41,588 bases of DNA from Bacteroidales bacterium (lineage in GTDB: Bacteria; Bacteroidota; Bacteroidia; Bacteroidales; UBA932). The position numbers and the translations under genes were made by a program. Positions 26,839 through 35,172 of this stretch are shown here, in pieces (within the stretch, counting starts at the first letter, position 1; the number at the start of each line of letters is the position of its first letter). The DNA lies in the NCBI GenBank assembly GCA_017399905.1, contig JAFQAR010000106.1, positions 1-41,588 of the forward strand, in the 5' to 3' direction. The notes beneath the pieces are model-generated. The model was not told the DNA's origin and ran no database searches. It saw only the letters and a program-made list of their open reading frames with translations.

Positions 26839-27726
26839 CTAGAAGAATGACACGGTTTTCTGCTCTACGGCTGAAAGGATGCTGTTGGCAACACGGCTCA
26901 CACCGAAGCGGAAGTACTCCTTGTTGAGCCATTCCTTGCCCAGAACCGAAGAAACTATCGAATAGTAGCACAACGCATCAGCAGCCGATGAAATTCCGCC
27001 TGCAGGCTTGAATCCAACCTTTCTTCCGGTAACTTCCATGTATCTTGCAATGCACTCACACATCACATATGCAGCCACCGGTGTAGCATTCACGTCCACC
27101 TTACCTGTAGATGTCTTTATGAAGTCCGCTCCTGCTTCCATCGCAAGGAATGAAGCAGCTGCAACCAGCTCAGGTGTCCTGAGAAGTCCAGTCTCGAGAA
27201 TAACCTTGAGATGTACTGACCTGCTCTGTCTTGCTGCCACGGCGTCGATACATTCGCGAACCTTGCGTATCTCCTCCGATGCCTTCTCATGGTCTCCCGC
27301 GAGGAATGAATTGAGAGCCAGCACAATGTCCACCTCGTCAGCACCCTGCTCCACTGCCATCTCACACTCCTTGAGCTTCACCTCAAGAAAACTCTGGGAT
27401 GACGGGAAACATGCAGACACCACGGTGATGTTGAAATCACACTTCCTTGCTTCCCTGACTGTGGACGCGAAGTTGGGATACACACAGACCGAAGCCGGCA
27501 GAGGCCATTCCGGATAGCTTTCCCTGAACGAATTCACCTTTCCCACAAGCTTCTCCACCGAAGCAGGAGTATCATTTGTCTTCAAGGTGGTAAGGTCCAT
27601 CATTGAGAAACAGTCCTTGTAGACCTTCTCCGAAGCCACTTTATCCAGATTTGAAGCAATGATTTCCAATGCCCTTCCTATTGCATCCATGTCAGGAGCA
27701 TAACCATATTTCTTAAGATAATCCAT
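26839..27726 (-). CDS. deoC: Deoxyribose-phosphate aldolase
   Basis: DERA splits 2-deoxyribose 5-phosphate into acetaldehyde and glyceraldehyde 3-phosphate in deoxynucleoside catabolism. The 295-residue protein is of the long form (E. coli 259). The Schiff-base Lys204 lies in FIKTSTGKVD and the helper Lys240 in VGFKPAGGI; also present are SMMDLTTLKTNDT and EVDIVLALNSFLAGD. It is the last gene of the operon, 14 bases after dtd, before a strong terminator. Confidence 0.96.
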   Translation of the reverse strand: MDYLKKYGYAPDMDAIGRALEIIASNLDKVASEKVYKDCFSMMDLTTLKTNDTPASVEKLVGKVNSFRESYPEWPLPASVCVYPNFASTVREARKCDFNITVVSACFPSSQSFLEVKLKECEMAVEQGADEVDIVLALNSFLAGDHEKASEEIRKVRECIDAVAARQSRSVHLKVILETGLLRTPELVAAASFLAMEAGADFIKTSTGKVDVNATPVAAYVMCECIARYMEVTGRKVGFKPAGGISSAADALCYYSIVSSVLGKEWLNKEYFRFGVSRVANSILSAVEQKTVSFF

Positions 27727-27740
27727 ATATGATCGTTATA

Positions 27741-28196
27741 TTAAAATTTCAATTTTGAGTCTACTATTATCGTCACAGGTCCGTCATTAAGCAGAGACAC
27801 CTTCATGTCTGCACCGAAGATTCCCCTGCGCACAGGCTTCTCCAGATTCTGTTCGAGAAGCTCCACAAACTTCTCATACAGAGGTATGGCCACATCCGGC
27901 TTGGCTGCCTTTATGTAAGAAGGTCTGTTGCCTTTCACGGTCGAAGCATACAAGGTGAACTGGCTGACGGCAAGGACGTCTCCTCCGACATCCTTTACCG
28001 AAAGGTTCATCACGCCTTCGTGATCGTCAAAGATACGCATAGCCGCAATCTTTCTTGCGGTCCACTCAAGATCCTCCTGCGTATCCTCGTCAATGAAGGC
28101 CGCAAGGACAAGAAGGCCGTTTCCGATCTCCGCCCTATACCCTTCTGCAGGCACGTCAACCGATGCCTCCGTCACTCTTTGAATCACTGTCCTCAT
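27741..28196 (-). CDS. dtd: D-aminoacyl-tRNA deacylase
   Basis: Dtd removes D-amino acids (and glycine from tRNA-Ala) mistakenly loaded on tRNA. The 151 residues match the family: MRTVIQRVTEASVDV at the start, LAVSQFTLYA in the centre, GNRPSYIKAAKP, and the Gly-Pro motif NDGPVTIIVDS near the end. It overlaps the radical SAM stop by one base (TAATG). Confidence 0.96.
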   Translation of the reverse strand: MRTVIQRVTEASVDVPAEGYRAEIGNGLLVLAAFIDEDTQEDLEWTARKIAAMRIFDDHEGVMNLSVKDVGGDVLAVSQFTLYASTVKGNRPSYIKAAKPDVAIPLYEKFVELLEQNLEKPVRRGIFGADMKVSLLNDGPVTIIVDSKLKF

Positions 28197-28954
28197 TATC
28201 CTCTCACCTGTATCCTGAATCCTTCATCGACAAGCGGCTTTACAAATGCAGCCATCTCATCGACCGTATATTTTGCAAGACTCTTGTCCGGAGTCTCACG
28301 GTCTATCGTATACACCATTATCTCACGCGGCCTTATTTCGCGCACAATGTCCATCCAGGCGGCCAGAGCCTCCGGAGAAGCCGTATCGAACTCCGGCGAG
28401 CGCAGGAACATGGTCTGAAGGACGAAACGTCCTTCGAACTTCTTGAGAGCCTCAACGGTCTCCGCAAGCCTGTAACGGCCTGCCGGCTTGTTTATCATGG
28501 CGACAAGTTCATCCGAAGACGCATCAATCTTCAGGATCGGATTGTCCACCTTCATCAAGGCCTCAGCCACTTCCTTCCGTCCTATAAGCGTTGCGTTCGA
28601 CAGCACGGACACCTTTGCCTCAGGAAAGAAGCGGTCCCTCAAAGACAAGGTAAGGTCTATTATCGCCGGAAAATCCGGATGCATAGTCGGCTCACCGTTA
28701 CCGGAAAATGTGACCGAATCCACCCGGACACCTTCCGCGGACGCCTTGGACATCTTTTCAGTCAATGCCGCAGCGACTTCATCATATGTAGGGAAGACAT
28801 GATCCGACCTTCCGTCCCTGTTCCATCCGCACTCGCAATAGACACAGTCAAAATTGCACAGCTTGCCCTTCGAAGGAAGCAGGTTCACTCCCAACGAAGA
28901 CCCGAGCCTGCGGCTGGAAATGGGTCCGAAGACGATATCATCAAAATGCAGCAT
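28196..28954 (-). CDS. Radical SAM protein
   Basis: This 252-residue protein has a CxxxCxxC iron-sulphur motif at Cys33, Cys37 and Cys40 (CNFDCVYC), the SAM-binding VTFSGNGEPTMHPDF region, and a short barrel without extra cluster-binding Cys at the C terminus. It looks like the small family of stand-alone radical SAM enzymes (MoaA/NifB/PqqE-like) widespread in Bacteroidota with no known product. It starts one base after the amidohydrolase stop. Confidence 0.88.
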   Translation of the reverse strand: MLHFDDIVFGPISSRRLGSSLGVNLLPSKGKLCNFDCVYCECGWNRDGRSDHVFPTYDEVAAALTEKMSKASAEGVRVDSVTFSGNGEPTMHPDFPAIIDLTLSLRDRFFPEAKVSVLSNATLIGRKEVAEALMKVDNPILKIDASSDELVAMINKPAGRYRLAETVEALKKFEGRFVLQTMFLRSPEFDTASPEALAAWMDIVREIRPREIMVYTIDRETPDKSLAKYTVDEMAAFVKPLVDEGFRIQVRG

Positions 28955-28955
28955 A

Positions 28956-30149
28956 TCAGATCAGCCTTTCAGAATAACTTTCTCCTGTCACGAAACCGTC
29001 CTTTCCAATATTCCTGACAAGTACGATACCAGGGCGCTTACCGGGAGCAAGCGAACCCAGTACATCATCTTTCGCAAGGAATCTTGCTCCGTTCAGACAT
29101 GCCCATTCAAGCATCTCGGCCATAGGCACATCAGGGAAATTCGAATGGAGGCAGTAAAGTTCCTTCACCATATCAAGATCGTCATTGCTTGACAGGGAGT
29201 CCGTTCCCACAGTTATTGCAAGCTTGTTCGCCCTCATCAGGTCTATCGGAGGAAGAGCGTCGTGGATGAAAATGTTCGATAACGGACATACAGCCCAATA
29301 TACATTCTTCATGACCTGCGTCGCCGCGTCTATATCTCCCTGTGAAAGGCATACATTGTGGACGAGCAATATGTTTTCATCATATGGAGGAGTCTTCGCA
29401 GCAGCCAGCCTGCCGAGGAAATACTTCAGCGAAGATTCTCCTGTCACAGGAGGCGTACTCATTCCCGACCTCTTCCTGTTCTCGTACATGGCTCCTGTTC
29501 CTGTCAGAAGAAGGTCCTCCTCTTCCTGACTTTCCTGAGAATGATACGACAGGAATCCGGATTCAAGTCCGGCCGCAGACGACGCACTGAGAAGCTGCGG
29601 ACTCATCGTATAACAGGAATGAGGCGTAGGCGCGGCATCAATGCCGGAGGCATCAGCAGCCTTCTTCAGCTCGGCCACATCGGCCATCACGCCTTCACAC
29701 ATTTCCGGCTCGCTTCCGAACACCTCCAGAAACGTTCTCGTATACATCGGATGATTCTTCTTTATTTCAAACGAAGAATCATCGTTGCTTATATCGGCCA
29801 TTGCAGAAACGCCGTCCGCCCACATCTTGTCCATCCACTTACGCACGAGTTCCTGCTTCACTTCTTTTCCTGCCCAATCTCTGAGTGCGTTTATCTGATC
29901 TATGAAACCTGCCATTCCCGTACCTTTACGGAACTTGCCGTGAAGATGGGACAGTTCCACATGGCAATGCGTATTCACAAAACCCGGTACTACGGCACAA
30001 TCGAGGACTTCTTCCGCAGAAGTGTCCTCACACCTTCCGGTACGTATGACCGTACCGTCAGCGTCGTCATATTCCACAAAGCCGTTCCTTATCGGCTCGG
30101 CGGCATCCAATGTATACACATATGCCGCGGCTATCCTATTTATCGCCAT
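28956..30149 (-). CDS. Amidohydrolase (deaminase-like)
   Basis: This 397-residue metal-dependent hydrolase belongs to the SAH/chlorohydrolase-like amidohydrolases. The metal-binding H61-C-H63 is in NTHCHVELSHL, with a later His in SYHSQES, HNVCLS and the terminal Asp in GTDSLSSN. A composite beta sandwich from both ends flanks the barrel (the C-terminal part runs GSLAPGKRPGIVLV). Substrate is unknown; purine or futalosine-type deaminases share this layout. Its start overlaps the DUF4296 stop by 14 bases. Confidence 0.86.
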   Translation of the reverse strand: MAINRIAAAYVYTLDAAEPIRNGFVEYDDADGTVIRTGRCEDTSAEEVLDCAVVPGFVNTHCHVELSHLHGKFRKGTGMAGFIDQINALRDWAGKEVKQELVRKWMDKMWADGVSAMADISNDDSSFEIKKNHPMYTRTFLEVFGSEPEMCEGVMADVAELKKAADASGIDAAPTPHSCYTMSPQLLSASSAAGLESGFLSYHSQESQEEEDLLLTGTGAMYENRKRSGMSTPPVTGESSLKYFLGRLAAAKTPPYDENILLVHNVCLSQGDIDAATQVMKNVYWAVCPLSNIFIHDALPPIDLMRANKLAITVGTDSLSSNDDLDMVKELYCLHSNFPDVPMAEMLEWACLNGARFLAKDDVLGSLAPGKRPGIVLVRNIGKDGFVTGESYSERLI

Positions 30150-30945
30150 CTTTCTTCAAAACATTCTTTTTCTTGAGAAGGCCTTCATCCGGAAGATGCA
30201 TCGGAGCCAGATGGCGTTCTTCCTTTACCATACCTTCCGACTCAGGCTTCGGTCTCAGGACAGGCTTCGGTGCAGCAGCCGGTTCCGGCTTCAATTCCGG
30301 AACTTCCATAATGACGTCAACACTATCCTTGTCCATCACAGTCTCCAGGCTCGACGAAGTGTCAGCAACGGAAACCGTATCGACATGGACAATCATCTCC
30401 AGACCTGAATATGTAGTATCAGCAGTCTCTACAGGAACAAGACGATATACCATAAGGGTCGAGTCAGGCACAAAGGACACGCTGTCATAGTAATGCACAT
30501 ACGGTTCCTTGAAGATATATGGGAAGAATTCTTCCGGCTTGAAGTCCGTCCTGTACTTCATGGCATCCCTTTCCTTCTCCTGCTGCTTCCGCAGATGCTC
30601 CTTCTCTTTTTTCAAGTGTTTGAGACGCTTCTCCAGAATCTCTCCTGTCTCGCGGAATATCCTTGCGAAACGCTCTGGATCGTCCATGTATACATCGACG
30701 CTCCTGCGGTAATCCTCGGAGTCATAACCGTATTTCCTGAGAATAGGCTCATATACCAGCGAGGTATCCGCGATCGTCCTGACTCCTGGAGTCGAGAGCA
30801 CCCACTGGTCCGTAACAAGCATTTCAGCATAGATCCTGGCAAGCTTGCTGCGCGGAATGACTTCCGCCTCGTCCCTTGAACATGAGGCGAAAACCAGTAC
30901 AGCTGCAACCGACGCAGTCAGAATATGCCGAAATATATTTTTCAT
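30136..30945 (-). CDS. DUF4296 lipoprotein
   Basis: This 269-residue lipoprotein (VFASC, Cys22) has a DUF4296 domain at about 28-125 (IPRSKLARIYAEMLVTDQWV, YEPILRKYGYDSEDYRRSVD, ERFARIFRETGEILEKRL). A charged helix follows (KHLKKEKEHLRKQQEKER, coiled coil), then a long low-complexity tail with Pro/Lys repeats (KPEPAAAPKPVLRPKPE) and a basic end (LLKKKNVLKKDG). Function is unknown. It sits two bases after pheT and overlaps the amidohydrolase. Confidence 0.83.
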   Translation of the reverse strand: MKNIFRHILTASVAAVLVFASCSRDEAEVIPRSKLARIYAEMLVTDQWVLSTPGVRTIADTSLVYEPILRKYGYDSEDYRRSVDVYMDDPERFARIFRETGEILEKRLKHLKKEKEHLRKQQEKERDAMKYRTDFKPEEFFPYIFKEPYVHYYDSVSFVPDSTLMVYRLVPVETADTTYSGLEMIVHVDTVSVADTSSSLETVMDKDSVDVIMEVPELKPEPAAAPKPVLRPKPESEGMVKEERHLAPMHLPDEGLLKKKNVLKKDGDK

Positions 30946-30947
30946 GA

Positions 30948-33389
30948 TTACCTGAGTACTGCTCCGAATTCATTCTGGAAAGTAGACAGCAGCTTGCTCA
31001 TCACTCTTTCCACATCATTGTCAGTCATGGTCTTGTCCAGATCCTGAAGAACAAAGCTCAACGCATACTGTTTCTTGCCTTCAGCGATCTTGTCACCTCT
31101 GTACACATCGAAAAGACCTACCTGCTTGAGCAGCTTCTTTCCTACGCGGAATGCGCTCTTCCTGAGGTCCGCATAGCATACGGACTCATCAAGAAGAATG
31201 GCGAGGTCACGTCTCACCTCAGGGAACTTAGGGAGTTCCTTATACTTTATCTTGTTTCTCCTGACAAGTTCGAAGAGTGCTGGCCAGCTGATTTCAGCAG
31301 CAAACACAGGCTGCTTTATGCCGAACTGCTTGAGCCTTGCAGGCGCGACCGTTCCCATCACAGCAAGAGGCTGATGCGAGCCTGGGAGTGCATATGAGAG
31401 TCCCTCCGAGAAAAGGTCGGCAGGAGCTGCAGCTGTCTCGAGAGAATATATGTCACATCCGAAACGCTTGAGAAGAAGTTCAAGATATCCCTTGAGCTGG
31501 AAATAGCTTCCCTTGCCTGGATCGACTCTCCATGACTTGTCCGGCTGTCCGCTCATAAAGAGAGCAAAACATGTATGCTCTTCATATGAAGCGAGAGTCT
31601 TGCCGTCAGTTTCAGGATCGAATGAATATACCGAACCATACTCGAAGGTCTTGATATTCGTGATCTGACGGTTTATATTGTAAGCGATCACCTCCAGACC
31701 ATTGAGGATAAGTGTCTGCCTCATGACATTGAGGTCAGAGCTGAGAGGATTCATTATCCTTACACACTTCGCCTCCGGAAAGGTCTTGAGCTTCGAATAG
31801 TACTCAGACCTGGTCAGGGAATTGTTCATCGTCTCGACAAAGCCATTGGCTGCAAGGAAGTCTGATATCGACTTCCTCACCTGCTCAGGCTCAGGTTTCT
31901 GCGGAGCATTCACAGACATCCTCATCGCTGACGGGAGTTCAATATTGTTATATCCGTAGATACGGAGGATCTCCTCGACGACATCACACTCGCGATAGAC
32001 ATCGATCATGTATGAAGGAACGGCAACTACAGCACCGCCTTCGCGTTTTTCAACGAATTCATAGGCAAGAGATCCGAGAATCTCTTCAATGACGTCGTGT
32101 CCTATCTTCTTTCCGACGAAATTCTCAATACGGTCATAGTCAAGATCCACCGTCTTCTTTCCGATCTTTTCCGGATATGACTCCTGAACCTTTCCTACGA
32201 CGGTTCCTCCAGCTATTTCCTGAATAAGCAACGATGCACGTCTTGCGGCATACTCAACTGCAAGAGGATCCGCACCACGCTCATAACGGAATGACGCATC
32301 CGTCTTCAGACCATGTCTCTTTGAAGTCTTCCTTACTGAAACAGGATTGAAGTATGCACTCTCGAGGAACACATCCACTGTCGACTCGGTTACGCCTGAA
32401 TCCTCACCTCCGAATACACCGGCAAGGCACATGGACTCCTCTGCATTTGCAATCATCAGGTCTGCAGCGCTCAATGTGCGCTCCACGCCGTCCAAAGTCA
32501 CGAACTTCTCGCCTTCCGCAGCACGACGGACAACAACCTTTCCTCCCTTGATCTTTGCGGCATCGAAGGCGTGCAGAGGCTGTCCGATCTCGTGAAGAAC
32601 GAAATTGGTTATGTCCACAACATTGTTTATAGGCCTGAGACCTATGGCAAGGAGCTTCTTCTGAAGCCATTCAGGAGAAGCGGCGATCTTCACACCCCTG
32701 ATGGTAGTACCTGTATATCTTGGAGCACCGTCCACTGCTGTCACCTCTACCGGAATCGCCTCACCCTCGCCTTCTGCAAAAGCGGAAACATCAGGTATAT
32801 TGAGCCTGCACGGAATGTCGTTATGTTTCAGATACGCATAAAGATCCCTTGCAACACCGATATGCGAAGCAGCATCAACACGGTTTGCCGTAAGGCCGAT
32901 CTCAATTATGGCATCTGTCGCCAGACCGAGATAGTCCTTGGCAGGAGTACCTACGACAGCCTCCGGCTCGAGTACCATGATACCGTCATGTGACTCACCG
33001 ATTCCAAGTTCATCTTCAGCGCAGATCATTCCGAAAGACTCCACGCCGCGGATCTTTGATTTCTTTATCTTGAAGTCAGCACCAAGCACAGTACCCACAG
33101 TAGCAAGCAGAACCTTCTGTCCTGCCGCAACATTCGGTGCACCGCATACAACCTGCAGAAGCTCAGGCTCCCCAGTATTAAGTTTCGTCACATGCAGATG
33201 GTCCGAATCCGGATGGTCTTCACATTCGACAACCTCCGCTACAATCACACCTGCAAGGCCGCCTGGAATCTCCTCCACCTGTTCGAGGGCATCCACCTCA
33301 AGGCCTATTGAAGTAAGGGCTTCCGCCACGGCCTCCGGGGAGAGGTCACACTCAAGATAATCTTTGAGCCAATTGTAAGAAATCTTCAT
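30948..33389 (-). CDS. pheT: Phenylalanine--tRNA ligase beta subunit
   Basis: This is the beta chain of the alpha2-beta2 synthetase charging tRNA-Phe, with editing activity. The 813-residue protein shows, in order: the N-terminal domain (MKISYNWLKDYLECDLSPE), the EMAP/tRNA-binding domain (about 40-150, DHPDSDHLHVTKLNTG, VVCGAPNVAAGQKV), the B3/B4 editing domain (AADLMIANAEESMCLAGVFG), B5 (about 400-470), the synthetase-like core, and the C-terminal FDX-ACB domain (FPEVRRDLAILLDESV). pheS is not beside it. No clear terminator separates it from ftsY 46 bases upstream. Confidence 0.97.
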   Translation of the reverse strand: MKISYNWLKDYLECDLSPEAVAEALTSIGLEVDALEQVEEIPGGLAGVIVAEVVECEDHPDSDHLHVTKLNTGEPELLQVVCGAPNVAAGQKVLLATVGTVLGADFKIKKSKIRGVESFGMICAEDELGIGESHDGIMVLEPEAVVGTPAKDYLGLATDAIIEIGLTANRVDAASHIGVARDLYAYLKHNDIPCRLNIPDVSAFAEGEGEAIPVEVTAVDGAPRYTGTTIRGVKIAASPEWLQKKLLAIGLRPINNVVDITNFVLHEIGQPLHAFDAAKIKGGKVVVRRAAEGEKFVTLDGVERTLSAADLMIANAEESMCLAGVFGGEDSGVTESTVDVFLESAYFNPVSVRKTSKRHGLKTDASFRYERGADPLAVEYAARRASLLIQEIAGGTVVGKVQESYPEKIGKKTVDLDYDRIENFVGKKIGHDVIEEILGSLAYEFVEKREGGAVVAVPSYMIDVYRECDVVEEILRIYGYNNIELPSAMRMSVNAPQKPEPEQVRKSISDFLAANGFVETMNNSLTRSEYYSKLKTFPEAKCVRIMNPLSSDLNVMRQTLILNGLEVIAYNINRQITNIKTFEYGSVYSFDPETDGKTLASYEEHTCFALFMSGQPDKSWRVDPGKGSYFQLKGYLELLLKRFGCDIYSLETAAAPADLFSEGLSYALPGSHQPLAVMGTVAPARLKQFGIKQPVFAAEISWPALFELVRRNKIKYKELPKFPEVRRDLAILLDESVCYADLRKSAFRVGKKLLKQVGLFDVYRGDKIAEGKKQYALSFVLQDLDKTMTDNDVERVMSKLLSTFQNEFGAVLR

Positions 33390-33435
33390 TATCGTATTCT
33401 TTTATTTTTCTGGAACATTCCGATTAACCGGGGAT

Positions 33436-34374
33436 TCAGACAAGGTCTTCCTTTGAAAAAAGTGAATTGACGAACTCTCTCTTGTTGAACACCTTGAGAT
33501 CGTCCACACCTTCTCCGATACCGACAAACTTTATAGGCACCTTGAACTGGTCAACGATACCGACGACGACGCCTCCCTTGGCCGTGCCGTCGAGCTTCGT
33601 AACCGCCAAAGATGTAATATCCGTAGCACGCGAGAACTCCTTGGCCTGCTGGTAAGCATTCTGACCGGTAGAACCGTCAAGAACAAGAAGTACCTCATGA
33701 GGAGCATCAGGAACAACCTTTCTCATCACGTTACGGATCTTCGTGAGTTCATTCATAAGGTCCACCCTATTATGGAGTCGTCCTGCAGTATCGACCAGAA
33801 CGACATCCGCATCCTTAGCCACTGCCGACTTGACCGTATCGAAGGCAACAGATGCAGGATCAGAGCCCATGGCCTGCTTGACGATATCGACTCCTGCCCT
33901 TTCAGACCATATGGTAAGCTGATCCACGGCAGCAGCACGGAAAGTATCGGCTGCACCGAGAACAACCTTCTTTCCCTGAGCTTTGAGGGATGCGGCAATC
34001 TTGCCTATGGTCGTTGTCTTTCCCACGCCATTCACTCCGACAACCATGATCACGTAAGGCTTCCTGCTGAAATCAAAAGGCTGAAGGTCAGTATCCTCAT
34101 CATCTCCCTCCGCAACATTCAGCAGCGACGCTATCTCATCGCGAAGAATGTCGACAAGTTCACCAAGTGAAACGTATTTATCCCTTCTGACACGCTCTTC
34201 AAGATTTTCAATTATCTTCATGGTAGTATCGACTCCCATATCTGTTGCAAGAAGGGCTTCCTCCATTGCATCAAGGAGATCATCATCCACCTCAGTCCTT
34301 CCGACTATCGCTCTGGACAGCCTTCCGAAAAAACTCTGGTTCGTTTTTCTTACACCTTTGTCGAAAATACCCAT
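33436..34374 (-). CDS. ftsY: Signal recognition particle receptor FtsY
   Basis: FtsY is the SRP receptor GTPase that delivers ribosomes making membrane proteins to SecYEG. The 312-residue protein is the short type without the acidic A domain. The N-terminal helices (MGIFDKGVRKTNQSFFGRLS) are followed by GTPase motifs: G1 GVNGVGKTTTIGKIA, ADTFRAAAVDQL, DTAGRLHN, TKLDGTAKGG and GIGEGVDDL. I start at 34374, the conserved MGIF; the frame extends seven codons upstream. A TAAATTTG box (34400-34393) lies 19 bases upstream. Confidence 0.97.
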   Translation of the reverse strand: MGIFDKGVRKTNQSFFGRLSRAIVGRTEVDDDLLDAMEEALLATDMGVDTTMKIIENLEERVRRDKYVSLGELVDILRDEIASLLNVAEGDDEDTDLQPFDFSRKPYVIMVVGVNGVGKTTTIGKIAASLKAQGKKVVLGAADTFRAAAVDQLTIWSERAGVDIVKQAMGSDPASVAFDTVKSAVAKDADVVLVDTAGRLHNRVDLMNELTKIRNVMRKVVPDAPHEVLLVLDGSTGQNAYQQAKEFSRATDITSLAVTKLDGTAKGGVVVGIVDQFKVPIKFVGIGEGVDDLKVFNKREFVNSLFSKEDLV

Positions 34375-34392
34375 AAACAAATGTTTAACTTG

Positions 34393-34400
34393 CAAATTTA
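34393..34400 (-). promoter_or_regulatory. -7 box of ftsY
   Basis: TAAATTTG on the minus strand between the DUF4295 terminator and ftsY. The -33 position would fall in the terminator's T run. Confidence 0.5.
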
Positions 34401-34414
34401 ATCATTTAACGGAT

Positions 34415-34461
34415 ATAAAAAAAGTGGCACGGATGAAAATAGATTCATCCGTGCCACTTTT
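34415..34461 (-). terminator. Terminator of the rpmB-rpmG-DUF4295 operon
   Basis: A long perfect stem of about 18 bp (AAAAGTGGCACGGATGAA and complement) with a 6-base loop is followed on the minus strand by a T run. It lies 18 bases past the DUF4295 stop. Confidence 0.9.
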
Positions 34462-34478
34462 GATGTTCTTAAAGAAAA

Positions 34479-34634
34479 TTATTTCTTTGCGAAGAATTCC
34501 TTTGCCTTATCCTCCTCGACGAGCTCCTCAGTAAATACGTAAGCTCCAGTCTTAGGGGACTTATCCATACGGATACACTTTACCATCTTCTTAAGTGTAC
34601 CTGCCTTGAAGGTTGCGACTGCTTTCTTTGCCAT
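34479..34634 (-). CDS. DUF4295 small basic protein
   Basis: This 51-residue protein (MAKKAVATFKAGTLKKMVKC to the end FFAKK) belongs to the lineage-specific DUF4295 family encoded after rpmG in Bacteroidota. It is rich in Lys and looks like a ribosome-associated peptide by context; the role is not established. It has one of the few Shine-Dalgarno sites visible in the window (GGAGG at 34648-34644, 9 bases before the ATG). Confidence 0.92.
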   Translation of the reverse strand: MAKKAVATFKAGTLKKMVKCIRMDKSPKTGAYVFTEELVEEDKAKEFFAKK

Positions 34635-34643
34635 ATATCAATT

Positions 34644-34648
34644 CCTCC
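34644..34648 (-). promoter_or_regulatory. Shine-Dalgarno site of DUF4295
   Basis: GGAGG on the minus strand, nine bases before the ATG. Unusual here because nearly all other starts in the window lack such a site. Confidence 0.6.
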
Positions 34649-34653
34649 AATAA

Positions 34654-34842
34654 TTATTTGATCTCGCGATGAAGAGTTACCTTCTTAAGGAACGGATTGT
34701 ACTTCTTACGCTCCAGACGCTGAGTTGTGTTCTTCTTGTTCTTAGTAGTGATGTATCTTGAGATACCTGGTACACCGCTCTCTCTCTGCTCAGTGCACTC
34801 AAGGATGACCTGCACCCTGTTACCTTTAGCTTTCTTTGCCAT
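34654..34842 (-). CDS. rpmG: 50S ribosomal protein L33
   Basis: 62-residue bL33 ([20 protein letters not shown]), with the family pattern [20 protein letters not shown]. No CxxC zinc ribbon is present, so this is the zinc-free form. It lies 11 bases after rpmB. Confidence 0.97.
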   Translation of the reverse strand: MAKKAKGNRVQVILECTEQRESGVPGISRYITTKNKKNTTQRLERKKYNPFLKKVTLHREIK

Positions 34843-34853
34843 AATCCGAAAAA

Positions 34854-35096
34854 TTAAACAAGGTTAATAAATCCTTTCTTCTGAGCGTCTTTGATAGTTG
34901 CGTCGAGACCGTTCTTCTCAATAGTCCTCATACCTTTGCAAGACACCTTAAGGGTGATGAATCTCTGCTCCTCCTCAGACCAGAACTTCTTGGTCTTGAG
35001 GTTGAGAGCGAAGACGCGCTTTGTGCGTCTCTTAGAATGGGAAACGTTGTTTCCGACCATTCTCTTTCTTCCTGTAACTTGACAAACCTTTGCCAT
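34854..35096 (-). CDS. rpmB: 50S ribosomal protein L28
   Basis: 80-residue bL28 ([20 protein letters not shown]), with [19 protein letters not shown] typical of the family. Only one Cys is in the N-terminal CxxC position (VCQVTG), so it is zinc-free. First gene of the three-gene group, behind a promoter at 35137-35170. Confidence 0.97.
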   Translation of the reverse strand: MAKVCQVTGRKRMVGNNVSHSKRRTKRVFALNLKTKKFWSEEEQRFITLKVSCKGMRTIEKNGLDATIKDAQKKGFINLV

Positions 35097-35136
35097 TGTA
35101 TATAACTTTTTTAATTAATTCATAATTAGCGGGCTG

Positions 35137-35170
35137 CAAATATCGTATAAAAAAATCGCAAATGCAAAAA
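35137..35170 (-). promoter_or_regulatory. rpmB promoter
   Basis: GATATTTG (35144-35137), a 20-base spacer and TTTTTG (35170-35165), immediately past the lepB stop. One mismatch to TAnnTTTG. Confidence 0.55.
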
Positions 35171-35172
35171 TT

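Noticed and set aside
28163-29017. Plus-strand frame of 284 codons opposite the radical SAM gene
   Set aside because: Antisense to a gene with clear Fe-S motif; Arg/His/Ser-rich composition typical of shadow frames.
29358-30176. Plus-strand frame of 272 codons opposite the amidohydrolase
   Set aside because: Antisense to a recognised amidohydrolase with metal ligands; no coding signature of its own.
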